From positions 558,001 through 622,000 of the forward strand of contig NZ_MOAL01000008.1 of NCBI RefSeq assembly GCF_003731765.1: a stretch of DNA of 64,000 bases, written 5' to 3'. The translations under genes were made by a program, and so were the position numbers. This document shows, piece after piece, positions 25,971 through 33,820 of this stretch. The stretch comes from Pseudomonas chlororaphis (GTDB taxonomy: Bacteria > Pseudomonadota > Gammaproteobacteria > Pseudomonadales > Pseudomonadaceae). The first letter of the stretch is position 1; each line of letters starts with the position of its first letter. The notes beneath the pieces are model-generated. The model saw only the letters and a list, made by a program, of their open reading frames with translations, did not search any database and had not been told where the DNA came from.

Positions 25971-26540
25971 ATGTCTACCTCACCCGTCACCTTGATGGTT
26001 GCCCGGCGCGTTGCCGACGGGCGTTACCAGGATCTGATCGCCTGGCTGCGCGAAGGCGAGCAACTGGCCACCGACTTTCCCGGCTACCTGGGCTCCGGCG
26101 TCCTGGCCCCGCCGCCCGACGATGACGAATTCCAGATCATCTTCCGCTTTGCCGACGAGCAGACCCTGCACACCTGGGAGCACTCGGCGTCGCGCACCGC
26201 CTGGCTGGCCCGCGGCAGCGACCTGTTCGCCCACCCGTCCGAGCATCGGGTCAGTGGCATCGACGGCTGGTTTGGCGCCATCGATCAACGCCCACCGCGC
26301 TGGAAACAGGCCGTGGCGATCTGGCTGGCATTCTTTCCGGTGTCCCTGCTGTTCAACTTCGTCCTCGGCCCGCTGCTGAGCGACCTGAGCCTGCTGCCCC
26401 GGGTCTTCGTCAGCACCCTGGCCCTGACGCCGCTGATGGTCTACCTGTTCATCCCGCTGTCGACCCGGTTGCTGGCCAACTGGCTCCACAGCACCCCGGT
26501 CCGCACGCTGCCAGCCACTCCATCGACCCAAAACCCGTGA
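25971..26540 (+). CDS. ABM-domain membrane protein
   Basis: The 189-residue protein starts with an antibiotic-biosynthesis-monooxygenase-like dimeric alpha/beta barrel (residues 5-100: VTLMVARRVADGRYQDLIAW, then HTWEHSASRTAWLARG) and ends with two membrane helices at about 112-135 and 143-165. This fusion is common in Proteobacteria, where the heme- or small-molecule-binding role is unproven. GGAG 7 nt before the ATG supports the start. It is divergent from the LitR-like gene and upstream of folM, separated by a REP pair. Confidence 0.78.
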   Translation: MSTSPVTLMVARRVADGRYQDLIAWLREGEQLATDFPGYLGSGVLAPPPDDDEFQIIFRFADEQTLHTWEHSASRTAWLARGSDLFAHPSEHRVSGIDGWFGAIDQRPPRWKQAVAIWLAFFPVSLLFNFVLGPLLSDLSLLPRVFVSTLALTPLMVYLFIPLSTRLLANWLHSTPVRTLPATPSTQNP

Positions 26541-26590
26541 TTCGCCAGCGAGCCGGCTCCCACCTGTAGGAGCCGGCTTGCCAGCGATGC
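26541..26590. repeat. Inverted REP pair (REPIN-like)
   Basis: Two Pseudomonas REP units face each other: GCCAGCGAGCCGGCTCC and GTAGGAGCCGGCTTGCCAGC share the GAGCCGGCTC core. The pair can form a large hairpin after the ABM gene and may end or stabilise its mRNA. Confidence 0.85.
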
Positions 26591-26635
26591 TCCCCCTGGG
26601 CGCAACAGCCACAACAGGCACAGCGCGCCACCCGC

Positions 26636-26644
26636 TGGTATAGT
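26636..26644 (+). promoter_or_regulatory. Extended -10 element before folM
   Basis: TGGTATAGT gives a TGn extended -10 hexamer 28 bp before the folM start at 26673. No good -35 was found. It suggests folM-folE-folX has its own promoter downstream of the REP pair. Confidence 0.45.
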
Positions 26645-26672
26645 TTTGCTCCACCCGCGACGCGAGCCCTCC

Positions 26673-27383
26673 ATGAACCCCTCCTCCGCCCCGATCCTGA
26701 TCACGGGTGCCAGCCAGCGTGTCGGCCTGCATTGCGCCCTGCGCCTGCTGGAAGACGGGCACCCGGTCATTGTCACCTATCGCAGCGATCGCCCCGGCCT
26801 GCAGACCTTGCGCGAAAAGGGCGCCACCCTGCTGTTCGCCGACTTCTCCAGTGAAGCCGGAATCCTGGCCTTGATCGGCGAGTTGAAAAACCATACCGAC
26901 CGCTTGCGGGCCATCGTCCATAACGCTTCAGAGTGGCTGGCGGAAACCCAGGACCAGGAAGGCGCTGCCTTCACCCGTATGTTCAACGTGCACATGCTCG
27001 CGCCCTACCTGATTAACTTGCATTGCGCCGAACTGCTGGAACGCTCCACACCGGCGGACATCGTCCATATCAGCGACGACGTGACCCGCAAAGGCAGCAG
27101 CAAGCACATCGCCTACTGCGCCAGTAAAGCCGGCCTGGAGAGCCTGACCCTGTCGTTCGCCGCCCAGTACGCGCCGCAGATCAAGGTCAACGGCATAGCC
27201 CCGGCCCTGCTATTGTTCAACCCCGACGACGACGCGGCGTACCGCGCCAAGGCCCTGGCCAAATCCGCGCTGGGCATCGAACCCGGCAGCGAAGTGATCT
27301 ACCAGAGCCTGCGCTATCTGCTGGACAACCCCTATGTCACCGGCACGACCCTGACCGTTAATGGCGGAAGACACGTCAAATAA
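26673..27383 (+). CDS. folM: Dihydromonapterin reductase FolM
   Basis: The 236-residue SDR enzyme reduces dihydromonapterin to tetrahydromonapterin. It shows the pteridine-reductase type TGASQRVG (residues 11-18, TGx3RxG with Arg16), HNASEWL in place of NNAG, and the catalytic AYCASKAG. The start at 26673 follows from this N-terminus. It is first of the folM-folE-folX unit. In P. aeruginosa and E. coli, FolM and FolX together make tetrahydromonapterin, which serves phenylalanine hydroxylase in Pseudomonas. Confidence 0.9.
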   Translation: MNPSSAPILITGASQRVGLHCALRLLEDGHPVIVTYRSDRPGLQTLREKGATLLFADFSSEAGILALIGELKNHTDRLRAIVHNASEWLAETQDQEGAAFTRMFNVHMLAPYLINLHCAELLERSTPADIVHISDDVTRKGSSKHIAYCASKAGLESLTLSFAAQYAPQIKVNGIAPALLLFNPDDDAAYRAKALAKSALGIEPGSEVIYQSLRYLLDNPYVTGTTLTVNGGRHVK

Positions 27384-27404
27384 GCCTTCCCGCGAGGATG
27401 TTGT

Positions 27405-27965
27405 ATGTCTTTAACCCTGCCCCAGCACTACCGCGAGATCCTCAAGGGTCTTGGCGAGGACCCCGAACGCGAGGGCCTGCTCGATACGCCGCAACGCGCG
27501 GCCAAGGCCATGCAATACCTGTGTCACGGTTATGAGCAGTCGCTGGAAGAAATCGTCAACGGCGCCCTGTTTGCCTCGCAAAGCGATGAAATGGTGATCG
27601 TGGCCGACATCGAACTGTATTCACTGTGCGAACACCACTTGCTGCCCTTCATCGGCAAGGCCCATGTGGCTTATATTCCCACCGGCAAAGTGCTGGGCCT
27701 GTCGAAGATCGCGCGAATCGTCGACATGTTCGCCCGGCGCCTGCAGATCCAGGAGAACCTCACCCGGGAAATCGCCGACGCGGTGCAGCGTGTAACCCAG
27801 GCCGCCGGCGTGGCCGTAGTGATCGAGGCCAAGCACATGTGCATGATGATGCGCGGCGTCGAGAAACAGAATTCCACCATGCACACCTCGGTGATGCTCG
27901 GCGCCTTCCGCGACTCGAGCACCACACGCCAGGAATTCCTGCAATTGATTGGACGGAGTAAGTAG
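27405..27965 (+). CDS. folE: GTP cyclohydrolase I
   Basis: The 186-residue enzyme converts GTP to 7,8-dihydroneopterin triphosphate, the first step of pterin and folate synthesis. The zinc-binding LCEHHLLPF, IPTGKVLGLSKIARIVD and KHMCMMMRGVEK motifs of FolE1 are intact, so this is the zinc-dependent enzyme, not FolE2. It lies 21 bp after folM and 2 bp before folX, giving a tight operon. From memory, a folE gene is among light-induced genes of P. putida. Confidence 0.97.
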   Translation: MSLTLPQHYREILKGLGEDPEREGLLDTPQRAAKAMQYLCHGYEQSLEEIVNGALFASQSDEMVIVADIELYSLCEHHLLPFIGKAHVAYIPTGKVLGLSKIARIVDMFARRLQIQENLTREIADAVQRVTQAAGVAVVIEAKHMCMMMRGVEKQNSTMHTSVMLGAFRDSSTTRQEFLQLIGRSK

Positions 27966-27967
27966 CA

Positions 27968-28339
27968 ATGCCACAACTTCAGCCAGGAATGGCTCGCATC
28001 CGGGTCAAGGACCTGCGCCTGCGAACCTTTATCGGCATCAACGAGGACGAAATCCTCAACAAGCAGGATGTGTTGATCAACCTGACCATCCTCTATGCCG
28101 CCCAGGAAGCCGTGCGCGATAACGACATCGACCACGCCCTGAACTACCGCACCATCACCAAGGCGGTGATCGCCCATGTGGAGGGCAACCGTTTTGCCCT
28201 GCTCGAACGCCTGACCCAGGAGTTGCTGGACCTGGTGATGAGCAATGGGTCGGTGCTGTACGCCGAAGTCGAAGTCGACAAACCCCACGCCCTGCGTTTT
28301 GCCGAGTCGGTGTCAATTACCTTGGCGGCCAGTCGTTAG
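27968..28339 (+). CDS. folX: Dihydroneopterin triphosphate 2'-epimerase FolX
   Basis: The 123-residue protein is a FolB-like epimerase that turns dihydroneopterin triphosphate into dihydromonapterin triphosphate. The family pattern RIRVKDLRLRTFIGINEDE and NYRTITKAVIAHVEG, with the shared fold of dihydroneopterin aldolase, is clear. Genes adjacent to folE and folM support epimerase over aldolase. It is the last gene of the pterin unit and is followed by a structured 78-bp gap. Confidence 0.92.
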   Translation: MPQLQPGMARIRVKDLRLRTFIGINEDEILNKQDVLINLTILYAAQEAVRDNDIDHALNYRTITKAVIAHVEGNRFALLERLTQELLDLVMSNGSVLYAEVEVDKPHALRFAESVSITLAASR

Positions 28340-28342
28340 CGG

Positions 28343-28384
28343 CAAGCTGCACGTCGAAAGCCGAACGGCTTTGGCTTGCAGCGG
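28343..28384 (+). other. Nested hairpin between folX and the DUF1244 gene
   Basis: An inner stem AAAGCC-GAAC-GGCTTT at 28357-28372 is framed by GCTGC and GCAGC arms. No T run follows, so it may be a processing or stability element between folX and the next gene. Confidence 0.45.
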
Positions 28385-28417
28385 CTGCTGTCTTCCACTT
28401 TTTTCGCAGTGAACCTT

Positions 28418-28714
28418 ATGACTTCCCAAGAACGTCTTGAACTTGAGGCCGCGGCCTTTCGCCGCTTGGTGGCGCACCTGGACAGCCGCAAGGATGTGCA
28501 GAATATCGACCTGATGAACCTGTCCGGTTTCTGCCGCAATTGCCTGTCCAAGTGGTACAAGGCCGAGGCCGACGAGCGCCAGATCGAGCTCAGCCTCGAT
28601 GACGCCCGTGAAGTGGTGTACGGCATGCCCTACGCCGAATGGAAAAATCTCTACCAGAAAGAAGCCAGCGCCGAGCAGCAAGCGGCGTTCGCCAAAGGAA
28701 AAACCCATGACTGA
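28418..28714 (+). CDS. DUF1244 protein
   Basis: The 98-residue protein belongs to DUF1244, small helical proteins with the conserved FCRNCLSKWY and MPYAEWKNLYQ motifs, both present. The paired cysteines may bind metal. The start at 28418 (MTSQERLELEAAAFRRL) fits the family; an upstream in-frame start lacks family features. It overlaps the HopJ-family gene by 8 bp, so the two are co-translated. Function unknown. Confidence 0.9.
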   Translation: MTSQERLELEAAAFRRLVAHLDSRKDVQNIDLMNLSGFCRNCLSKWYKAEADERQIELSLDDAREVVYGMPYAEWKNLYQKEASAEQQAAFAKGKTHD

Positions 28715-29045
28715 CCTGAACACCCTGCGCGCCAGCCTCAAGAGCGGCGAACACGCCTTCGCTGACACCCTGGCCTTTATCGCCGCCGGTTACGACTACC
28801 AGCCGCAAGCCTTCACCAATGGCGACGTGGAAAACGCCGCCGGGCAGAACGAAGGCTCGTGCAAGACCCTGGGCCTGGCCCTGCTGGAAGGCTTGAGCGA
28901 TGAAGAAGCCCTGCTGGCCTTCGGTGAGCATTACCGCTCCGTACTGGCCACCCCGCAAGGCAGCGACCACGGCAACATCCGCGCCCTGATCGCCCATGGC
29001 CTGGCCGGCGTGAAGCTGGCGGCCCAGCCCCTGACCCGGCGCTGA
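28707..29045 (+). CDS. HopJ family protein
   Basis: The 112-residue protein matches the HopJ family (MTDLNTLRASLKSGEHAF, FIAAGYDYQPQAFTNG, NEGSCKTLGLALLEGLS, GEHYRSVL). The name comes from a P. syringae effector candidate, but the family is widespread in bacteria without type III secretion, so effector function is not implied. The start codon overlaps the DUF1244 stop region. It ends 55 bp before a bidirectional terminator shared with trxB. Confidence 0.9.
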   Translation: MTDLNTLRASLKSGEHAFADTLAFIAAGYDYQPQAFTNGDVENAAGQNEGSCKTLGLALLEGLSDEEALLAFGEHYRSVLATPQGSDHGNIRALIAHGLAGVKLAAQPLTRR

Positions 29046-29099
29046 TCCCTGCCCCACACGCCACCCCGTAGGAGCGGCGTTGGTCAGAGGGTTGCCCAT

Positions 29100-29127
29100 A
29101 AAAAAACCGGCTTGCGCCGGTTTTTTT
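29100..29127. terminator. Bidirectional intrinsic terminator
   Basis: ACCGGC-TTGC-GCCGGT is flanked by seven A and seven T, so it works in both directions. It ends the folX-DUF1244-HopJ side and trxB. Confidence 0.92.
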
Positions 29128-29139
29128 ATTGCAACGGAT

Positions 29140-30102
29140 TTAGAACGAAGCGTTCTGCAGGCCGTCCAGGTAACGCTCGGTGTCCAGTGCCGCCATGCAG
29201 CCGGCACCGGCCGAGGTGATGGCCTGGCGGTAAACGTGGTCAGCCACGTCACCGGCCGCGAAGATGCCTTCGACGCTGGTGGCGGTGGCATTACCATCAC
29301 GACCGCCCTGCACCACCAGGTAACCGTCCTTGAGCGCCAGCTGGCCTTCGAACAGCGAGGTGTTCGGGGTGTGGCCGATGGCGATGAACACGCCGTCGAC
29401 TTTCAGTTCGTCGAAGCTGCCGTCGTTGTTCTTCAAGCGCGCACCGGTCACGCCCATGTTGTCGCCCAGCACTTCGTCCAGGTTGGAGTTCAGCTTGAGC
29501 TCGATTTTGCCTTCGGCAACCCGGGCATTCAGCTTGTCGATCAGAATCTTCTCGGCGCGGAAGGTATCGCGACGGTGGATCAGGGTGACCTTGCTGGCGA
29601 TGTTGGCCAGGTACAGGGCTTCTTCGACAGCGGTGTTACCGCCACCGACCACGGCCACAGGCTTGTTGCGATAGAAGAAACCGTCGCAGGTGGCGCAAGC
29701 GGAAACGCCTTTACCCATGAACGCTTCTTCCGATGGCAGGCCCAGGTAACGAGCGCTGGCGCCAGTGGCAATGATCAGCGCATCGCAGGTGTAGGTCGCG
29801 CTGTCGCCAGTCAGGGTGTAAGGCTTGGCGGCGAAGTCCACGGCGTTGATGTGATCGAAAACGATCTCGGTCTCGAAACGCTCGGCGTGCTCACGCATAC
29901 GCTCCATCAGCGCCGGGCCGGTCAGGCCATGGACGTCGCCCGGCCAGTTGTCGACTTCGGTGGTGGTGGTCAGTTGGCCGCCAGCCTGCATGCCGGTGAT
30001 CAGCAATGGCTTGAGGTTGGCACGGGCCGCGTAGACCGCTGCGCTGTAACCGGCAGGGCCGGAACCGAGAATAATCACACGCGAATGGCGTACTTCAGAC
30101 AT
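29140..30102 (-). CDS. trxB: Thioredoxin reductase
   Basis: The 320-residue flavoprotein passes electrons from NADPH to thioredoxin. The FAD site GSGPAGYSAA at 13-22, the redox-active CATC in SACATCDGFF near 135-145, the NADPH motif GGGNTAVEE and the C-terminal FAAGDVADHVYRQAITSAGAGCMAA are all present. It is a single-gene unit on the minus strand. A terminator-like hairpin stands in its leader at 30165-30210, which suggests attenuation. Confidence 0.97.
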   Translation of the reverse strand: MSEVRHSRVIILGSGPAGYSAAVYAARANLKPLLITGMQAGGQLTTTTEVDNWPGDVHGLTGPALMERMREHAERFETEIVFDHINAVDFAAKPYTLTGDSATYTCDALIIATGASARYLGLPSEEAFMGKGVSACATCDGFFYRNKPVAVVGGGNTAVEEALYLANIASKVTLIHRRDTFRAEKILIDKLNARVAEGKIELKLNSNLDEVLGDNMGVTGARLKNNDGSFDELKVDGVFIAIGHTPNTSLFEGQLALKDGYLVVQGGRDGNATATSVEGIFAAGDVADHVYRQAITSAGAGCMAALDTERYLDGLQNASF

Positions 30103-30164
30103 GAGTCACTCCTATCGACCGGCCCGGGTGACCTGGCGCGGAACGCCGGATAGCCGGCTGGAAT

Positions 30165-30210
30165 AAAAAAGGACGGCGAAACCTTGGGGAAGGTTAAAAC
30201 TCGCCCGTCC
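30165..30210 (-). terminator. Terminator-like hairpin in the trxB leader
   Basis: On the minus strand a two-part stem, GGACGGCGA against TCGCCCGTCC (one bulge) outside and AACCTT-GGGG-AAGGTT inside, is followed by TTTTTTATT at 30170-30162. It is 63 nt before the trxB start. A minus-strand transcript from 30211-30412 would meet it before trxB, so it is either an attenuator or the end of a separate small RNA. Confidence 0.65.
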
Positions 30211-30412
30211 CGAAAAATATGGGTGAAGCGTATTAGAGGGGGCGAAGATTAAGGAAATACGGTTTAACAATCCAGCTCATAGGCGGTCTCTATCCGGTAA
30301 CGCTCCATTTCAAAGGGGCTTTGTTACCGTTGATGTCGACCTGTTCACCGCGCTTTCACCGTTCGGGCAAAGCCGGTAAGGTCGGCGCGTTTTCCACTGC
30401 TCGGAGCACTTT
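30211..30412. other. Divergent promoter region of trxB and cysZ
   Basis: No annotated-size gene is seen here; with 30103-30210 it makes a 310-bp gap. A 7-bp inverted repeat CGGTAAC...GTTACCG spans about 30295-30329. On the minus strand a 14-codon frame (MERYRIETAYELDC) starts near 30312 but has no ribosome binding site, so I do not call it a leader peptide. Confidence 0.4.
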
Positions 30413-31168
30413 ATGCCCGCCCCCGTACTGTCCGGCCCGCAATACCTGCGTGAAGGCCTGAAGCTGGTCCTCAGCCCGGGCCTGCGCTTGTTCGTCCTCC
30501 TGCCCCTGATGATCAACCTGGTGTTGTTCGTCGGATTGATCTATCTGGCCGGCCATCAGTTCAGTCTGTGGGTCGACACCCTGATGCCCTCACTCCCCGA
30601 TTGGCTGAGTTTCCTCAGCTACCTGCTCTGGCCGCTGTTCGTGGTGCTGGTGGCGCTGATGGTGTTTTTCAGCTTCACCATGCTGGCCAATATCATCGCC
30701 GCGCCCTTCAACGGTTTTCTCGCGGAGAAAGTCGAGATCGTGGTACGTGGCACCGACGAGTTCCCGGCGTTCAGTTGGGGCGAGCTGATCGCCATGATCC
30801 CTCGCACCCTGGCGCGGGAAATGCGCAAACTGGGGTATTTCCTGCCCCGGGCCATCGGCCTGTTCATTCTCTCGTTCATTCCCGTGGTGAACCTGATTGC
30901 CGCACCGCTGTGGCTGTTGTTCGGCGTGTGGATGATGGCAATCCAATACATCGACTACCCGGCGGACAACCACAAGCTGGGCTGGAACGAAATGCTCGCC
31001 TGGCTGCGTGAGAAGCGCTGGCAGAGCCTGGGGTTCGGCGGCATCGTCTACCTGGCGCTGATGATCCCCTTCGTCAATATCCTCATGATGCCGGCCGCCG
31101 TGGCCGGGGCCACCCTGTTCTGGGTCCGCGAACGCGGGGCCGAGAAGCTGGTGGCCGAGCAACGCTGA
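30413..31168 (+). CDS. cysZ: Sulfate transporter CysZ
   Basis: The 251-residue membrane protein matches the CysZ family of sulfate-permeating proteins: GPQYLREGLKLVLSPGLRLFVLLPL at the start, FFSFTMLANIIAAPFNGFLAEKVE, FIPVVNLIAAPLWLLFGVWMMAIQYIDYPADNHK, then a last hydrophobic hairpin. It brings sulfate to the cytoplasm for assimilation by CysD and CysNC, encoded 8-10 kb downstream. It is divergent from trxB. Confidence 0.93.
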   Translation: MPAPVLSGPQYLREGLKLVLSPGLRLFVLLPLMINLVLFVGLIYLAGHQFSLWVDTLMPSLPDWLSFLSYLLWPLFVVLVALMVFFSFTMLANIIAAPFNGFLAEKVEIVVRGTDEFPAFSWGELIAMIPRTLAREMRKLGYFLPRAIGLFILSFIPVVNLIAAPLWLLFGVWMMAIQYIDYPADNHKLGWNEMLAWLREKRWQSLGFGGIVYLALMIPFVNILMMPAAVAGATLFWVRERGAEKLVAEQR

Positions 31169-31232
31169 TCGGGTCACAAATCCATCATCGCAACGTCATG
31201 CGGGCGACATGGCCTCAGCCGACACTGAGGTC

Positions 31233-32408
31233 ATGACGACAGCCCTGCACATCACCCTGATCACCGAAACCTTCCCCCCGGAAATCAACGGCGTGGCCAA
31301 TACCCTGGGCCGCCTGTGCGACGGCCTGCGCGCCCGTGGACACCAGGTTGAGCTGATCCGCCCACGCCAGGGTTGTGATCAGACCCGCCCCAGCGACGAC
31401 GCCTTGCTGTTATGCCGCGGCTGGCCGCTGCCGGGGTATCCAGGCCTGCAATGGGGCCAGTCGTCGATGCACAAGCTGTTACGCCGCTGGAAGCGCCAGC
31501 GCCCGGACGTGTTGTACATCGCCACCGAAGGCCCCTTGGGGCTGTCTGCCCTACGGGCGGCGCGGCGCCTGGGGATTTCCGTGGTCAGCGGTTTCCACAC
31601 CAACTTCCAACAGTACTCCAGCCAGTACGGCCTGGGCCTGTTGACCCGCCTGCTGACCCATTACCTGCGCTGGTTTCACAACCGCTCCCAATTGACCCTG
31701 GTGCCCAGCACCAGCCAGCGCCTGGAATTGGAACGTCGGCATTTCGAACGCCTGGCCCTGCTGGCCCGAGGCGTCGACAGCCAACTCTTCCACCCCACCA
31801 GGCGCCGCAACGAGCTGCGGGAAAGCTGGGGCCTGGGGCCCGACGATGTTGCGGTGATCCACGTCGGGCGCCTGGCACCGGAAAAAAACCTCGGCCTGCT
31901 CAAGCGCTGCTTCAACAGCCTGAGCAACGCCTATCCACAACGGCGGATGAAGCTGATTGTGGTGGGCGATGGGCCACAGCGGGCGGACTTGCAGCAGGAA
32001 CTGCCCGAGGCGATTTTTTGTGGCAGCCAGCGCGGCGAAACCCTGGCCAGTCATTACGCGTCGGGGGACTTGTTTCTTTTTCCCAGCCTGACCGAGACCT
32101 TCGGCAACGTGGTGCTCGAAGCCCTGGCATCGGGGTTGGGCGTGGTGGCGTATGACCAAGCCGCGGCCGCCCAGCACATTCGCCACGGCTATAACGGGGT
32201 GCTGGCCATGCCGGGGGATGAAAGCGCCTTCTGCGACGCCGCCACCTGGCTGCTGGAGGAGCAGGAAACCCTGCGTCGGGTGCGGCTCAATGCTCGGCAA
32301 CATGCCAGCCGCCAGGGCTGGCCGGCAATCATCGAGCAGTTTGAGAACCAATTGCGCGGGGCCTGCCAGGTCGAGCAAGGGCTGCCTGACGGCCGGTTAC
32401 TGCCTTGA
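31233..32408 (+). CDS. Glycosyltransferase family 1/GT4-type
   Basis: The 391-residue protein has the GT-B fold. The N-terminal FPPEINGVANTLGRL is typical of GT4 enzymes related to MgtA/Pim mannosyltransferases; the C-terminal half has HVGRLAPEKNLGLL and the donor-binding SLTETFGNVVLEALASGLG with the E-x7-E motif. The acceptor and sugar are unknown; glycolipid synthesis is likely. The start is uncertain: ATG 31209 would add eight residues, and neither start has a good ribosome binding site. It follows cysZ by 64 bp. Confidence 0.85.
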   Translation: MTTALHITLITETFPPEINGVANTLGRLCDGLRARGHQVELIRPRQGCDQTRPSDDALLLCRGWPLPGYPGLQWGQSSMHKLLRRWKRQRPDVLYIATEGPLGLSALRAARRLGISVVSGFHTNFQQYSSQYGLGLLTRLLTHYLRWFHNRSQLTLVPSTSQRLELERRHFERLALLARGVDSQLFHPTRRRNELRESWGLGPDDVAVIHVGRLAPEKNLGLLKRCFNSLSNAYPQRRMKLIVVGDGPQRADLQQELPEAIFCGSQRGETLASHYASGDLFLFPSLTETFGNVVLEALASGLGVVAYDQAAAAQHIRHGYNGVLAMPGDESAFCDAATWLLEEQETLRRVRLNARQHASRQGWPAIIEQFENQLRGACQVEQGLPDGRLLP

Positions 32409-32449
32409 ACACTGCAGCACTGAGACCGGGCTGATCTGAACCCATCATC

Positions 32450-32488
32450 GGCAAACCCACGCCATCTCGGTCGAAGGCGTGGGCCTGC
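32450..32488. terminator. Hairpin between convergent genes
   Basis: CCCACGCC at 32456-32463 pairs with GGCGTGGG at 32476-32483, extended by GGCA/TGCC. It lies between the convergent glycosyltransferase and old yellow enzyme genes and may serve both, though no T run follows. Confidence 0.55.
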
Positions 32489-32505
32489 CCGTGATCAGGT
32501 CGCGC

Positions 32506-33609
32506 TTAAACCAAGGTCATCAACGCCTCGCGGCTGAAGGGCAGGATGTCTTGCTCACGACCTTCACGCACCTTCTGCGCCCAATCCGGATCCACCAACA
32601 GGGCGCGGCCCACGGCCACCAGGTCGAACTCGTCGTTGTTCAGGCGCTCCAGGAGCTTTTCCAGACTCGCCGGTTGCGCCACCTTGTCGGTGTTGACCAT
32701 GAACTGCAGGAACTCGCCGTCCAGGCCGACGCTGCCCACGGTGATGGTGGGTTTGCCGGTGAGCTTGCGGGTCCAGCCAGCCAGGTTGAGCTCGGAACCT
32801 TCGAACTCCGGCTCCCAGAAACGCCGCGTCGAACAGTGGAAAATATCCACGCCGGCATCCGCCAGAGGCTTGAGGAACGCGCCCAGGGCTTCCGGGGTTT
32901 GCACCAGGCGAGCGCTGTAATCCTGCTGCTTCCACTGGGAGAAACGGAAGATGATCGGGAAGTCCGGGCCCACCGCCGCACGCACCGCCTGGATCAACTC
33001 AATGGCAAAACGCGAACGCTGGGCCAGGTCGCCGCCGTATTCGTCGGTGCGCTGGTTGCTGCCTTCCCAGAAGAACTGGTCCACCAGGTAGCCATGGGCG
33101 CCGTGGATCTCCACGCCGTCCATGCCGATGCTCTGGGCGTCCTTGGCCGCCTGAGCGAACGCTGCGATGACCTGCTGAATGTCTTGATGGGTCATGCCGT
33201 GCACCACCACCTGCCCGTCCTTGAGCTTCTCGCAGGGGCCAAAGCCCGGCACGCTGGCGTCCGGCTCAGTGCCCAGGCGTCGCACATTACCCACGTGCCA
33301 GAGTTGCGGAACGATCTTGCCACCTGCGGCGTGGACCGCATCCACCACCTTCTTCCAGCCGGCCAGTGCTGCCTCACCGTAGAAATGCGGCACGTTGGGG
33401 TAGCCGTTGGCGGCCGGATGCCCGACGGTGGTGCCTTCGGTGATGATCAGGCCCACGCCGGCTGCGGCACGACGCCGGTAGTATTCGATGACTTTCGAGT
33501 TGGGGACACCACCCGGGGAAAACGAGCGGGTCATGGGCGCCATGACCACACGGGTCGGCAACTCCAAGGCACCGAGCTGGAAGGGTTTGAACAAGGCTTG
33601 TACAGGCAT
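32506..33609 (-). CDS. NADH:flavin oxidoreductase (old yellow enzyme family)
   Basis: The 367-residue FMN enzyme belongs to the old yellow enzyme family, which reduces activated C=C bonds of enones or nitro compounds. LPTRVVMAPMTRS, HGAHGYLVDQFFWEGSNQRTDEYGG with the His169/His172 region, and GRALLVDPDW near the C-terminus are typical. It resembles xenobiotic reductases and N-ethylmaleimide reductase. It is a single gene; a TATAAT-like sequence lies upstream at 33695-33700 on the plus strand, so the minus-strand promoter is not clear. Confidence 0.92.
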   Translation of the reverse strand: MPVQALFKPFQLGALELPTRVVMAPMTRSFSPGGVPNSKVIEYYRRRAAAGVGLIITEGTTVGHPAANGYPNVPHFYGEAALAGWKKVVDAVHAAGGKIVPQLWHVGNVRRLGTEPDASVPGFGPCEKLKDGQVVVHGMTHQDIQQVIAAFAQAAKDAQSIGMDGVEIHGAHGYLVDQFFWEGSNQRTDEYGGDLAQRSRFAIELIQAVRAAVGPDFPIIFRFSQWKQQDYSARLVQTPEALGAFLKPLADAGVDIFHCSTRRFWEPEFEGSELNLAGWTRKLTGKPTITVGSVGLDGEFLQFMVNTDKVAQPASLEKLLERLNNDEFDLVAVGRALLVDPDWAQKVREGREQDILPFSREALMTLV

Positions 33610-33820
33610 GCGGCACTCCGGGGATCAGCGGGCTCGGATCATTGATCGGGACGTCGACACCCGACAGGACGCGGGCCGACAAACTTATGATGGCTATAAT
33701 ATTCATCGCCTGAAGCGCAGCACAGCACTATTGATCAGGGTGATTAAGGTGCAAAAGCGCAGAAGGGAATTCAAGGAAACTCGGGGGAACTGGCCGGGCA
33801 GCGGGGCCCGGCAGTCAGGG

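Noticed and set aside
28707..29045. HopJ-family gene as a type III effector
   Set aside because: The family is widespread in bacteria without type III secretion and no hrp-type promoter or secretion genes are seen here.
30270..30312. 14-codon leader peptide frame before trxB (MERYRIETAYELDC)
   Set aside because: No ribosome binding site and no run of one amino acid that would suggest attenuation.
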